From Trametopsis cervina (taxonomy: Eukaryota; Basidiomycota; Agaricomycetes; Polyporales; Irpicaceae), in assembly GCA_022385755.1 (NCBI GenBank), contig MU278359.1, positions 124,001 to 188,000 of the forward strand: a stretch of 64,000 nt of DNA, in the 5' to 3' direction. Numbering within the stretch: position 1 is the stretch's first letter; each line of letters begins with the position of its first letter. The translations under genes were made by a program, and so were the position numbers. Shown in pieces: positions 10,360 to 22,132 of this stretch. Under the pieces are notes generated by a model, which did not search any database, was not told the origin of the DNA, and was given only the letters and a program-made list of their open reading frames with translations.

Positions 10360-13300
10360 CACACGCGTTAGCGTGACGGCGTGCACGTGTTCGTGACGAG
10401 TCGCGATGAGCTATTCATCTTCATGTCCTTTTCGTTCCCGATTACACCCAGAATGCATTCTATATACTACGAAAGGCTAGAGAGTTTGACAGCCATGTGC
10501 CACGCTGGATTGCAGCAATACGGGTGAAGTGGGCATAGAGTCTGGTGCGTCATATTATCATCCACAGCTCTCACAAGCGGCCTAACGTCTTTTGTTTCGA
10601 CGTAGAACACTGTGAACGAATGGTGAATATCAATATGCAAGGATATGACTTCGTCATGTACATGTGAAGAGCACCGACAGCTAGTCGGTTGAAGTTCGTC
10701 GAGCTGAGGGCCGCGAGGAGACGATGTCCGCAGTGGATGCATTCCGTGGCCAAGATCGTGAATCTTCGACATTTCTCACTAACAACAGGACTATGGGCTG
10801 AAACTTGTGTTTCCCTGCTATTCCACTTCAACTCGGACTGCATCAGTAACATCTTGCGGCGTGCGGCTGACCAGATCTCAATGTGGACCGCGAACCACCT
10901 CCCCGATCTCCCAGCCACTGTTAGCTGACATGCCAGCCACAGCTGGTATATCCCCCCCGTGAGCCTCTCCTCCCCTCTTCTCCAGTTACCTCCACGACGA
11001 GCATGCCCCCTCCCGGTCATGACCCGTCCTCGTGATAACTCACCCCTCCACCGCAACGACGGCACCGGGTTCGTTCCTCCCCTGGAAGCTCCGCTGAGTG
11101 TCGTCTTATGTTGTGGTCTTGTGGCGGCCATCTTGGTCGCCTCCGTTCTCGTCCTCGGCTTTGGCCTTGGTTCTGGTTGTGTTTCTAGCTTTGTTACCCC
11201 CCTCACCCCCCTCGCGCTCTCGGTTCTTTCGACTGCCGGCGCGTTCGGACACCGACTATTGGACATCGTCCTCCCCCTCCTACACGTCGGACTCCGTTTC
11301 TTGTTCGACACAAACTGGTCGGCGCCTTTCGCAGCATGCTACCGATTCTTGGAGCTGGTGACCGAGAAACGCTTCGAGGCCGCCGACGCGCTTCTGGACT
11401 CTGACTTCCTCGCCAACCCGGAGACGCGGCAGTGGCTGATCAGGTGGCTGACAGTAGCTTTCGTGCTTTTCTGCATCCAACTCGTTTCCTGCGTAAGTGC
11501 GATGTTGGCATCGTCTCCATGTTTTGCTCACCCGGCATCACAGTTCATTACCTTGGACTCCTTCGAAGCACCGTGGGAGGACCCTCAACCCTGTAGCGAG
11601 GAGGAGGATACAGTGCGCGTTGAAGAGCCTGAGGAGATCGAATGCGACGTCGCGCAATCGTGGTGCTTGGAATGTTTTGCAGTTGAGCTGTTACGGCCCG
11701 CGCAGGACGTTCAAGGCGAGGATCACGGAGTTCTCGACGATGTGGTTGATGCCTCTCTTGAGGACGAGGACGAACAGTACTGGGACACTGTGGACGAGAC
11801 GGGGTATATGTCGCTGGTCGATGGCTTGGCGAGTTTCGAAGGCTCCGACGTCTGGGACGAAGACGAGGACGAGGAAGAAGATGAGTTCCTGGATGCCGAA
11901 GAAGACATTACTGGCGTTTCGCTCCTTCAAGAGTCTGTTGATTCCTATCACACAGCCGGCTCTGAGGTCAGTCATAATATTACTGATTTTACGCTCGCTT
12001 TGCTGACCAAATGCTGCCACTTGTAGGAACCGGGGAATATAAACAGCGCAGAGAGCACATATGATTATGCAAGCTTCGCGGCCCATGCACCCGAAGCTCA
12101 ATCTACGCCATTGTCGCATCGCTGCTCCGCTCGGTGCCACTCCGCTGAGCTGTCCTTTGGTAGAGATTCTTCCTTGGAGGATCCATTCACGCCATTCGCG
12201 AGCGAGCCCCCTCTGGCTGAATCGACTCCACGATCCACGGTTACTGCTGTAGCCCAGCAATCCGGTGACTCCGATATATCTGCAGGACAGGTAGTTCCGC
12301 TGAGCGGTTCCAGCAGCTCTGGCAGCGAGCATCCTAACGACGACAGTGACGACGACGACGACGACTATTCCGGGGATGCACCCACTCCCAGACCCCTCCT
12401 CCTCCCATTACCCACAGTCGATGATGATCCCTTCACCTCCCCTCACATCGGGAACGCCCCACCCGTTTTCAACTGGGGGCCGAACAGGAATGCGCGCATG
12501 TTCTCAAAGCACTTCCCCGATGACTACTTACTCCATCCCGAGTTCGCGGAGAAGTACGTGCTGGCCAGGGAGCTCGGATCAGGAGGGAACGCCTTCGTGA
12601 TGAGTGCCCGCCACCGGGAGACGGGCGACGAGGTCGCGGTGAAGTTCATGGCGAAGGCTAAGGTCTCGCATAGTGCACGAGTGGCGCTCTCGGATTCTAG
12701 ATGGGTCCCTCGCGAGGTTGTGTTGGCCTACAACGTCGACCACCCAAACATTATCCGATGTGTCGACGATTTGTATGATGACCACGAGTATTTCTACATC
12801 GTAAGTGTTTCCAGTCACAATTTCCATTGCACAGATAAACTGATGTGTGTCATGACAGATTCAAGAGTTGCATGGCGACACTTGGTATCACGAAGGTGAT
12901 CAGGGCAACAGCCTGTGGGACTACATGATGGAGGTTGGTCAGCTTCATGAGAGCACAGCCAGGCATATCTTCAAGCAAATCGCTTCTGGCATCGCAGCGC
13001 TGCACGAGATGGGTATCTCGCACTGCGACTTGAAGTTGGAGAATGTGCTCATTGACCGGAAGCTGAACGTAAGTGCACGCTTATATTCTTCTCACTCGTT
13101 ATGCTAAACTCGCTGTGCAATCCTCTAGGTCAAGATCATCGACCTCGGTAGTGCGGTTCTGGCAGCGCCAGGAGCCAACCCTCCGGAGTACACCTGGCGC
13201 ACGTTCTGCGGGACCCTATCCTACGCGGCTCCGGAAATCCTCGCACGACTCCGCTATGAGGCTGCGCCTGCGGATGTTTGGAGTTTGGGAGTGATTTTGT

Positions 13301-13580
13301 GCGAGCTGGTCACGGGCCTTTCGTGCATAGATCCTATCCGTGGACCGGACGAGTTGGAGAAGGGTGGGGTTTTGAACGGATGCACTCAAGAAGTGCAGTC
13401 GTTGGTGCTCGAGGGATGCCTGAACATGGATCCTGTGAGGCGGGCGACGATAGGAGAGGTGCTGGAACACCCGTGGTTGCAGAGTAGTTGAGATGAAACG
13501 ACTGAAAGTAACATAAAAATACGGATAATGATATGAAAATTCGATGACCACATACATATGATATAAGGCCTCCTTCATCT
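10360..13580 (+). repeat. Segmental duplication arm A (inverted partner 40545-43805)
   Basis: This block, including about 650 bp of upstream DNA, all five exons and four introns of kinase A and about 90 bp downstream, is closely similar to the reverse complement of 40545-43805. Upstream landmarks shared by both arms are a GTGACGAGTCGCGATG phrase near 10395, the CTAGAGAGTTTGACA phrase near 10478 and the region around 10590. The match fades just left of about 10360 and right of about 13580. Confidence 0.85.
11019..13491 (+). CDS. Membrane-anchored protein kinase, copy A
   Basis: Exons 11019-11492, 11544-11966, 12027-12800, 12859-13068 and 13129-13491 give 747 residues. The N-terminus carries hydrophobic, probably membrane-spanning stretches (about residues 27-50, 55-80 and 145-160). 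A strongly acidic linker rich in Glu/Asp and a Ser/Pro-rich stretch follow, then a C-terminal kinase domain from about residue 470. Kinase marks: glycine loop ELGSGGNAFV, VAVK lysine (residue 505), HCDLKLEN catalytic loop with Asp614, a DLG instead of DFG at 632-634, then GTLSYAAPE and DVWSLGV. HCD replaces HRD, as in some fungal PAS-kinase/CAMK-like families; the catalytic Lys, Asp and Asn are all present, so activity is plausible. A near copy lies inverted at 40632-43112. The first in-frame ATG (11019) matches the start of copy B. Substrate and pathway are unknown. Confidence 0.87.
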
Positions 13581-13909
13581 TCTCTACGCATTGCTTCCTC
13601 GCGACCGCGTCTTTGATTATTACCTCTGCATGTATGGGTCCACCTGCATTCCCTCGCTATTCGTCCTCACAATCACTCAGTCGCAGTGATACCTGACTTC
13701 TGGTTGCTGAACGAGAAGCACTTTCTAAACTGAAACACCACCAGTCGTACAAAATGGCACAAACAGTATCGAACGCCACACGCCATAAAGGCTTCGTCCG
13801 GAAATTAATGCAACGCGACTTGCGACGTAGACTTTCGTACTAGCAAATCGAAGATGTATGTCTACTCTCAATACAGGATGGGACGTACGCCTTCCACGTG
13901 TATATGCCT
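13492..13909. other. Short convergent intergenic gap
   Basis: About 420 bases between the 3' ends of kinase A and glycoprotein A. It holds their 3' UTRs; the first 90 bases still match the duplicated arm B. No further gene seen. Confidence 0.4.
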
Positions 13910-15243
13910 TTACAGCTCTGCGACGCCTGTATATCCCACCACGCGATTGGGCACACCCCGCAGCGATGATTCCATGATGATGCTCGGCACATCGTCATCG
14001 GGGCGCGCCCCAGGGAATGTTGACGGGTCGTCCGGGTTCTGGAAACACACTCAGCATCCCACCCCAGCGACGAAACAAAAAATAGAGAGCATACGTATAG
14101 AACTTGCCTCGCAGGTACCTTGTATCCGTCGAACTCGGGGTGATCAAGCGGCTCTGCACCCTCGGATGACAGCGAGCGGCTGCGGACGACGTCCGAGGAC
14201 AGGTGACGCCGATGGCGGCGGCGCAGAAGCAGAAGCACGGAAAGTACGGTTGCAACTCCTGCAATACCGCCCACAACCCCACCCACGATAGGGCCCACAT
14301 TGCTTTTCTTACCCATGTTGTCGGTCTCCTGCGGGCCCACACTGCTGTTCTCATCCCCGTTATCGGGCTCCCGATTGCCTATACCCTTGTTGTTGGTCTC
14401 CTGCGGGCCTGTGTGCCCTGTGGACGACGCTGGGGTGAACGAGAAAGGGGAGCCGGGCATCGAGAAAGAGAGGGTCGGGACGAGCAGGAGCGTGGATTCG
14501 GTTATGGCGTGTGCTGCGAAGGCCTCCGCCGCGGTGAGATTAAACCGGTTCGAGGTGGTGACATCGAGGAAGGCCCACGCGGGGACGGCAGTGTCTTGCG
14601 GGATATCCTTTGGGAACCTTGCGAGGTTACAGCTGAGCTACGGCTTGCACGCTCGCGGTGCGCGACTCACTGGTCGACGATGGAGGACACGCAGGCCTCT
14701 TTCCAGGTTGTCCATCTTATGCCCCACTGTTAATTCCACGGAGCGAAAAAATGGGCACGGGAGGAAAGCACTGACGTGACGTAAGAGCCGTTCTGGCACG
14801 CTGCGCATGCGCTAATCGCAGAGTAGTAGACTGTGTTGCATCGGCATACCGTGGCGATCGGACCTGGTGGGAGTTCGTATTCGTTTCCTGGGACGAGGGC
14901 GTCGACGGTGTCGACTTCAAGTGAGCGGACGGGTGAGCGAGGGTGTCCGGTAAGAGTGGGATGGCGGTATGGATAACGCACCGACGGAGGGCGTGTCGCA
15001 CGCGGAGGCGAGGTACGCCGCGACAAGGCATGGCGTCTGCCCTTTGCTATTGTTCATCTATGTAACAGGCCGTGTTGATCCAGCTGGGTGCATGGCAGAG
15101 GTCACAAAAGTGAAGGGAGGACGCACCCACCCGAATGCGGGCATGCATACCGCGCTCGATGTCTGCGCCGCCACGCGCGCCACGAGCACTGCCAGCAGCG
15201 CAGGGGGCGCGGAAAGCCACGCTAGGGTCCGAATCTCCAACAT
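13910..15243 (-). CDS. Single-pass membrane glycoprotein with Cys-containing ectodomain, copy A
   Basis: Exons 15127-15243, 14982-15057, 14776-14914, 14671-14715, 14119-14617 and 13910-14038 total 1005 nt and encode 334 residues in phase. A signal peptide (hydrophobic residues about 8-26, cleavage after an AAQ) is followed by an ectodomain with conserved blocks NSKGQTPC, CRCNTVYYS, ISACAACQN and WTTWKEAC, a FPKDIPQDTAVPAWAFLDV block, and a Gly/Asn/Ser-rich spacer. A transmembrane helix VGPIVGGVVGGIAG... comes next, then a basic RRRHRR stop-transfer and a cytosolic tail of about 80 residues. This architecture recurs as an uncharacterised family in mushroom genomes; a cell-surface or sensor role is inference. 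It lies tail to tail with kinase A. A damaged paralog is at 36299-37490 in the mirrored duplication. Confidence 0.85.
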
Positions 15244-16129
15244 CGTCCGTGGGAAAGAGGAGAGGGGAGCGGAGGGAAAGGAAGGGGGGGAAGAGGTAGA
15301 AGTGAGACTTAGGCGGTACTTCAGCTGGCCTCGTATCTATATCCATGGTTCGTTTCGATATTCGTGCACATAGAATCGCACAAAAGGCAGCCTGTATATC
15401 ACGGATACTGTAGGGAAATGCAGTGGTGTGATCGGTTGGCGCCCGAGGTTGTAGTCTTAGGTGCGTTGGGAACAGGGATCTTGAAGATGGTCGGTGTGGT
15501 TGGAGTGTACCATCATATCACAGTGCGCAATGAGGTCTCGCCGTTTGCAGCCAATCGACTCGGCGCAGCACTTGAGCGCTGAATAGCCCGCCATGATGTT
15601 CGCGTTGCCAGCACTTTGCGATGCAGAGGTCGTATAATCAGATGCTGCAACAAGACGTGATAAGAATATCAAAGTTCCTGTGGGGATAGAGCGACGTACA
15701 CACTGAGATGGTATTGATTCATATGATGTAGCAGTGTTTAATAGGACATAGGATTCTGCGAGGAGAATTTTTGACGAGTATCCTAGCATCATTGCGGAGT
15801 ATTGGCCGTAACCTCTCGCGAAAGTACGTCTACGAGGAACTGGTAACTGAAGCGATACTGTGCAGTCCATAAGCTTCCTAACCCAACTGTCAATTTTACA
15901 CTTACCTTACCTAGCACTATCAAAGCAGAAGGCTTTAATGCTTGAGTACGCCAGCTTCACTAGTTCTAGTACGCACGAGGACACCGACTGTGAACATTCA
16001 TATTCCTGATCATCGAGTCGCCAAGCGTAGGAAATGAAGCGTAACTGCATGCACGTGGTCGTGATGAAGCCACGTGATCAGAATACTACTGTAACAGTGT
16101 CGCGTCTTCGACGAGGTTAGAGATTTCAA
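15244..16129. other. No firm gene; upstream DNA of glycoprotein A
   Basis: Contains a minus-strand open frame of about 137 codons at 15457-15870, with no recognisable domain and a possible intron near 15640-15700. It could be a small lineage-specific gene but nothing supports it beyond openness. The segment from about 16040 begins to resemble the 5' flank of the duplicated kinases. Confidence 0.3.
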
Positions 16130-17110
16130 CAGTTCCAAGTCACCATGCGGGTGAGGTGGGCATAGATTTTGGTACGCCATGATATTTCTCACAGCTCTTT
16201 CAAGTAGTCTAACACGACTATCGTCAGGTTTCGTTGCATATAAAATTCAGAGCACTAGAAAAAGCCTGTGCACTAGTTGTGTGACTTGTCTTGCTGAGAG
16301 TCCTGATGATTGGTATTCAACTTGTATGATGATGGTGTATCTTTTACATCGTGAGTGTCTTCCAGCGTGTTTTCATCGTGACAGCCAAACTGATATACAA
16401 CGTCATAGATTCATGAGCTGCGTGGCGATACTTGTTGCCACGGCAATACTCAGAGCAATAGCCTGTGGCGGCGTTTGTTGAAAGTTGGTCAACGTTCGAA
16501 AAGCAACGGCCTGCGAGACTACATGATGGAGGCTGACCCACTTCCAGAAAGCACGGTCAGACACATGTTCAAGCAAATCGTTCCCGAGGTTGCTGCGTTG
16601 CACCAGCTGGGTGTCTCACATGGTGATCTGACACTGACAAATATACTCATTGATCGCAACCTCAGCGTGAGTACCCGTTAATATCTTCACATTCATTATG
16701 CTCACTCTTTCATACGACCCTCTAGATCAAGATAATCGACTTTGGTAGTGCGGTTGTGGCAACGCAGGGTGTCAGCCCCCGAAATACATTTGGTACACAT
16801 ACTGCGGAACATTACCCTACGCAGTCCAAGGATCCTTGCGTAACTCCACTATGAGGCTGCGCCTACGGACGTTTGGAGTTTGGGAGTGCATAGCTCCTAT
16901 TCCTGGACCGAACGAGCTGAAGCAGTGGGGAACTTTAGGTGGTCGCACTCAGGCAGTGCAATCGTTGGTGCTCGAGGGATGCTTGAACATAGATCCGGGG
17001 AAAGGAGCGACGGTGGCGGTAGTGCTGGGACACCCGTGGATGCAGAGTAGCTGAGAAGGAATGACCAAAACAGTAACACAAGAATGCGTATAATGATACA
17101 AAAATTCAGT
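16130..17110 (+). pseudogene. Decayed kinase fragment (copy C of the 11/41-kb family)
   Basis: The left part (16130-16250) matches the upstream flank of kinases A and B (the GGGTGA(G/A)GTGGGCATAGA phrase). It jumps directly, near 16290, to sequence matching the end of kinase exon 3, so exons 1-2 and most of 3 are deleted. Exon 4 similarity starts at about 16400 and is frameshifted, with a local duplication around 16440-16510. The intron at about 16670-16725 is still recognisable. Catalytic HCDLKLEN has become HGDLTLTN. The segment after DVWSLG lacks about ten residues including CELVTG. The C-terminal end to 17054 is still readable. Frameshifts and internal deletion make a functional product unlikely. 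Confidence 0.85.
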
Positions 17111-17250
17111 GCACAAGTAGATCTTGAGACTTCTTCCATGACGAGCATAGCGCTTTTCAGGCCCTGAATCAAGAATGGAAAACAGTAGCAATGATATTCT
17201 GCTCGTCCAACAAATAGCCTGAAAAGGAATCAAGTATGAAGCAAAACATC

Positions 17251-18755
17251 TTAATCCCCTTCCGTCATCAGCCAATTAGCAAAGTCATCCAGTCGCTTCT
17301 TCTCTGCTTCATCGCTGTCTCCTTCCAGCTCCTCGCCGCCGCCACTACGCTTGAATCTTTGCTTGCCAGCATAGAGTGTCGCCTCTATCCGACGGCCGGC
17401 AAAGAAGCGGCCGTTCATTTTCTGCACATTTATCATGAACATTGCAACCACTGTAAAGAACTGCTAGACGTACAATTACGCATGCCTCCGCGCTCAAATG
17501 GTCCCGAAATTTGACAGACATGATGCCATCCGGTTCTTGCTAGAGATTCGTCATCGGTTATGTTAGTTGCAGCTGTGGCGAGGTTGAAGACAAAGATGGC
17601 ACGTACATCATATAGAACAACATTGGTTACCTCTCCCAACGACGAACATTCTTCTCGGACGTCCTCTTTGAGATCAAGGAGGAGAGAAGCATCTTCTTCC
17701 AGCTCCTTCAGTGTGAACATGTGCTTCAGGACGACTACACGGCTTGAGCGGTTCGCTTCACGAGTCTTGTCCTCTTCAGTGATTGTAGGGCCAAACCCGT
17801 CTTCATCGTCCCATTCATTGATTTTCCTAGAAGGATTTGGAGGTTAGCTAACATGAACAAAAAAAGTATCAAATAAACACACTTCTGCATCTTCCCAATC
17901 CTACGACTTATCTTCTTCTTGTCGACCGTTTTCCTGGCCGTCACATTCGTGCTGCCCTCTACGCTCCCCGCTTCGTGCTTGTGTCCGAACTGAGCCTGCT
18001 GCACAGTCATCCTCGTCGACGGCTCTCCTATCCTCAACTCTGCATCATCGAGGATGTTCAGAGCCAGCATGACCGACTCTTCCTTGAAGTATACGACCAA
18101 CGCCTCCCCGCTGAACGTCCCGTCCTCTCTTGCGTACAGCTTCACCTTCGGCTCGCCCTCGTCATCCTCCTCAATGACCCCACATCTCGAGAACCGCTCG
18201 ATGACCTCGTCTGCCTCAGTGTCGAGCGGCAGGCCGGTCACATATACTGCAGTGTTCTTCGACTTGCGTTCCGCGCCTTTGTCGTTCTTGCCTTTCTTCC
18301 CCTTCTTTGCAGATGGACCAGGCTCCCTACCGAGCGTATTCGAGGTATAGTCTTCTGGTTCTTTACGCTTCTTGTTCCGCGCAAGCACAGGTGCTGCAGG
18401 TGTCTACGAACAACGCTCAGTCTCTAGGAATGTAAGAGGTGCCACAGTGACTCGCCTCCTCATCCACTCCTTCTACTGCGTACGCAGCTTGTTGGGCTTT
18501 GACCAGCTCATCGGACAGCTGATATCGAGTCAATCTTAAGTTCGAAGGGTGCGAGTAGGTCGTGTGTGCACTCACTACAGGTACCCAGACCCCCTTAGCC
18601 GCATCATACTCCATCTCGTTCCCATCGTCGTCTTCAAGACGCCATGTCCCAGTCGTCCTGTCGAAGTGTATCCGGTCGTCATCAGCAAATGCTGCTGCTT
18701 GTGCTTCCGCTGACGACCCAGCCAAGGCCGTGGGTAGCGCGGTTGAGTCTGCCAT
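17251..18755 (-). CDS. CUS2: Tat-SF1/Cus2-like U2 snRNP-associated splicing factor
   Basis: Exons 18576-18755, 18456-18518, 17883-18403, 17607-17826, 17474-17539 and 17251-17421 total 1221 nt, 406 residues. The N-terminal part carries a RIHFDRTTGTWRLEDDDG-type module typical of basidiomycete Tat-SF1 homologs. A lysine-rich linker and a first RRM (TAVYVTGLPLDTEADEVIERF) follow, then KINEWDDEDGFGP. The second RRM-like U2AF-homology motif (SRVVVLKHMFTLKELEED ... KFRDH ... VIKMNGRFFAGRRIEA) precedes an acidic/basic tail ending FANWLMTEGD. The family helps U2 snRNP fold and dock with SF3b at the branch site, in the nucleus. The second intron appears to use a GC donor (GAG|GCGAGT), the only choice that keeps the frame. 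Confidence 0.9.
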
Positions 18756-18993
18756 GGTCGCCGTTCAGAGTTGTTCAGAGTCTTCGCTGTTTCTCCTAAA
18801 ATTGATCGTATACAATATTACCGGACCCTTGCGTAGGAATGTAACGCGACGCAATGAAACACAGCCAGACTGATGACCCGCAGGTTGGGCGTATGTAATA
18901 TGACCGACGTGGAAAATGACGTTGTGTATTCACAACTCAGATCTCAAAATGATATTCCGGGGGCAATTCGAGTAAACAATGTATTTATCTCAT

Positions 18994-19719
18994 CTACTTT
19001 ACGAGCAGCATCGGGAAATAAGAATGAGGATCGTGTGGTGGATCCTCCGCACGCTCAGCCTTCCATCGCTTGAACGAGGTAGGGAAAACTGGAGGCAGCT
19101 TCGACTCGGAGTAGGTCTTCTGCTCTCCGGCGATAGTGGCAATTGCCTCAGTCAAGTCTACCACGGGCCTCTCTTTAACAGCAACATCCCTGTTTGCTCC
19201 CTCGCCTTCGGGGGCAGGAGCAGCGACACTAAGTAATTGGTCAGAGACGGTCAGCAGTGACAGTGACTAGACAGTGAACTTACGCTTTGGCAGCCTCATG
19301 ATGTTCAATGAGTAGGCCTGATAGCTCGGATTGGGTCACGACAGAGAGCTGAGGGTACGCGCGACGGACGTCTCGTTTCCAATACGGGTTCTGTGCGGGG
19401 TCCGACGCTATTCGGATGTCGCACTGAGTCAAATGGCTGCTACAGTTAACGTGAAGAGAGCCCACCTTTGGTGGCAGGAGTCGCATATCGCTCAGGTCTC
19501 GAGGCAGGCGGTGGGTATCTATGCACACCCTGCAATGGAAGGCCGCTAGATATTTCTGGGTTTATGACCACTGCATCGCCTGAGGTTGACAAGACATGAA
19601 AGCCAACGTTAGGGAGGGTTGACACCAGGACAAATGCGCTACACACGAAATTTCTTCCAGAATCCTTTGGGGGCCAAGTGATATGCTGTGTGGTCAACAA
19701 CCTTACGAGCAGCCGCCAT
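18994..19719 (-). CDS. Probable mitochondrial complex I 21-kDa-type accessory subunit
   Basis: Exons 19647-19719, 19466-19579, 19284-19407 and 18994-19228 give 546 nt, 181 residues (about 20 kDa). The N-terminus (MAAARKVVDHTAYHLAPKG) is basic and free of acidic residues at its start, compatible with mitochondrial import. A central RDAVVINPEISSGLP block and RYPPPASRPERYATPATK are followed by NPYWKRDVRRAYPQLSVVTQ. That last block resembles the conserved part of the fungal NADH:ubiquinone oxidoreductase 21-kDa subunit. The tail ends in PHDPHSYFPMLLVK. Expected location is the inner mitochondrial membrane as part of complex I. The identification rests on my memory of that motif and is not certain; the gene model itself is well supported because all phases close. 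Confidence 0.65.
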
Positions 19720-20428
19720 CCTTCAGACCAGCCGCAAGACGCGAGAGACGATATGTTCAAAGGTAAGAGTTGGAAGAGGCGGGGAGCGACCCGGAATCCC
19801 AGAAAGGTAGGGTATGGACCACGTGGCCGCCACAACGTCTACCCTGCGTAACGCCTCTCACACTGCGCCGACCAACGACCATCTTTGCAATTTCGCTCAT
19901 GTCTCCTGACTTCCAGTTTTCAAATCCTGTTATTAAAAGTTACTTGAAGGCGTAGTGTCGTGGAAGAAACGCGGCGTGCTGGATTGGCAGGGACTGCCAC
20001 CTTCCTTCGCCAATTTGTTATGACAAGGACATTCGTGTGCCAAACTGATCCAGCAAAATCTGCTATAGCCAATCCGTCCCTCTTCCTGTCGTAAGCAGAG
20101 CAATGCAATAATAACTTTTTGTCTGCTATTCGCTGTGACGCTTTGGCCAGGAAGACTTATAGCGAACACGTGCGGCGAATGGTTCCGCTCACATCGCGTG
20201 CTGGTGACTGTCGCAATTGCACGCAATGGCTGCAGTCGACCCCGCTCATCCGGACCCTGCCACCGTTGACGTTCATCCGATGTCGGCTTGCGCGAGCAGC
20301 ACTCGACGGTTAACCTTATCTTGTTGGCATGGCCTTATAAAAGTACGTGGTCGTCCATTCCTGCTTAATCCAGCCAACAACCTCATCCTCCTTACCTTCC
20401 ACTTTTTCAGACCAGCTCTATATCATAG
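19720..20428. other. Divergent intergenic region
   Basis: Lies between the starts of the complex I-type gene (-) and the UPF0643 gene (+), so it should hold both promoters. Only unconvincing short open frames are present. A TATA motif at 20336 serves the plus-strand gene. Confidence 0.4.
20336..20342 (+). promoter_or_regulatory. TATA box of the UPF0643 gene
   Basis: TATAAAA, 87 bases upstream of the ATG at 20429, on the coding strand, followed by a pyrimidine-rich stretch typical of fungal start regions. Confidence 0.5.
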
Positions 20429-21349
20429 ATGGCCGCTGCACTCGTATCTTCATGGGTTCCAGCCCAGCACTTGCATGCCAGGTCACCTCTACAAGCCAGC
20501 GCACCGTTTAATAGTGTCGCCACTCACGCGACCGAACCAACCACGCCCCCGCCAAGTGAAGAACCACCCACTGAAGATGTAACCCACCATGATCCTCATC
20601 ATCTTCCTACCTTTGATGAGACGACTCTCACTGCCCCGACGGCGCCGATACTCTATCTACCACCCCTTTTATCGTCCCTACCGCCGGGCTATACCCATCC
20701 GCCTGAGCCAACAAGCAATTACCGCCCTCTCACTACCGATACACATTTACCGGATATAGACCCCGTCTCGCTTTTGCTGCACAAGGCCCTTCATAACTTC
20801 CAGCCTGTCACATCTGAGTACTCCGTGACTCCGTACGACAAAGCTTTCAACTGGAAGGATCTCACGCTTCCGGAAGACTCAGAGCGGGAATGGTATTGCG
20901 TGGTTTTCCGCAGTAAGCGCAAAGAAGGAAGCGATGGCGGTCGTGAGTCTTCCGTCATTATTGCGCCTCACGGTGAAACTCACGCGCTCATTCACCTCCA
21001 GCGCTGTACGAAGCAGACAGGCAGGCGCACGAAGAAGCAGTGCAAAACGGCGGGGTAAGCACAATATACCCTGATGATCAACCTTGTCTCATCCGAGCCT
21101 TGCTCGTAGTTGATTCTGTACTGGTATGGTATTCCCCATCCAGTAACCGGACTCAACCTCGCCACCTGCATATGGCAATCCCGCGCACACGCAGTTGCAG
21201 CAAATTCGAAACCGCACCATATCCGTGCTATGCGTCTGGCAGCCGCTTCCTACGAGCGATACGAACTTGCCCGTTACCGCCTGAAGAAGGTGCACGGAGA
21301 GCGCGAACTGCGCGTCGAGCCATACGACAGCGGCGATGTCGGCTGGTAG
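20429..21349 (+). CDS. UPF0643-family protein
   Basis: Exons 20429-20942, 21002-21054 and 21110-21349 total 807 nt and encode 268 residues. The first 60 residues are Pro/Thr-rich and probably disordered or targeting. The conserved part starts around FNWKDLTLPEDSEREWYCVV, continues through PLYEADRQAHEEAV, WYGIPHPVTGLNLATCIWQS and RAHAVAANSKPHHIRAM, and ends ELARYRLKKVHGE...DVGW. This is the diagnostic layout of the fungal UPF0643 family, whose biochemical role is unknown. The protein is compact, soluble and rich in aromatic residues. Gene order (divergent from the complex I-type gene) gives no functional hint. Confidence 0.85.
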
Positions 21350-22012
21350 ACTACAACCCCCATTCTATCGCACGCATCCTTCACTTGTCGCCATCGTTTC
21401 GCATTGCTGTCGTCATTATTAGTTGCTCTCTTGGCTCCTCGTGTATCATGGAATTGCACATGGCACTCGCACCATGTCTCATTCCGATATACCGAGTGTT
21501 GATTTTCCTTTATAGATGAACGCACCTAGTTTCCTGCTGATGCTCTTTACTTCGGAAATAATTCTACCGGCGGTCAATCCACATCCATACTCTATCTCTA
21601 AAACCCGCTCTGACTTAGATAACAACTGCCGAATAATATTGTTCATATCATCCGATTCCGATGTAGAGACGACTGTACGCCGGTGGATAGTGCACGGCGG
21701 TATCGCCATATGTCAGGCGCAACGCGTGAGTGATAATTCTGCGCGCCTTACCTTATCACAACGTTAACTCTACAAGCCGGAGCTACTCCGAAGTGTAGCA
21801 CACTAACAGAAGGTTAGCTGCCTCGAGGCACTGGCAATAGTATGTCGGTTATTCATTATCTTCAAACCTAAAGTTTTGCTGCTCCCCGCTTCGCCGAGTG
21901 CCACGCACTGAGGACTCGTTAACGCTCCTGGACATAACTCGGTGCTATCCGCCACTTACGTAGCGAGCTGGTAAATCCAAACGCAAAATGGGAGACAAGG
22001 GTGTTCAGCAAT
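21350..22012. other. Intergenic, no gene seen
   Basis: Holds the 3' ends of UPF0643 and MACPF A. From about 22013 the sequence becomes similar to 37578 onward, marking the left edge of the directly duplicated MACPF segment. Confidence 0.35.
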
Positions 22013-22132
22013 CAAGGTGTCTCGTGTTTCTAGTTCATAGTACAGACCAACACGTATATGCCCATGTATATGTGAACTAATCCGAGAGTATCCTGAACAT
22101 CCACCTCAGCTATCCCATCTCCGGCAAGCCGC

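Noticed and set aside
12111..12899. Separate gene starting inside kinase A exon 3
   Set aside because: It is simply exon 3 read from an internal Met; upstream exons join in phase and are conserved in copy B.
11019..13491. Retrotransposed origin of the second kinase copy
   Set aside because: All four introns and about 650 bases of upstream DNA are shared by both copies, so the duplication was at DNA level.
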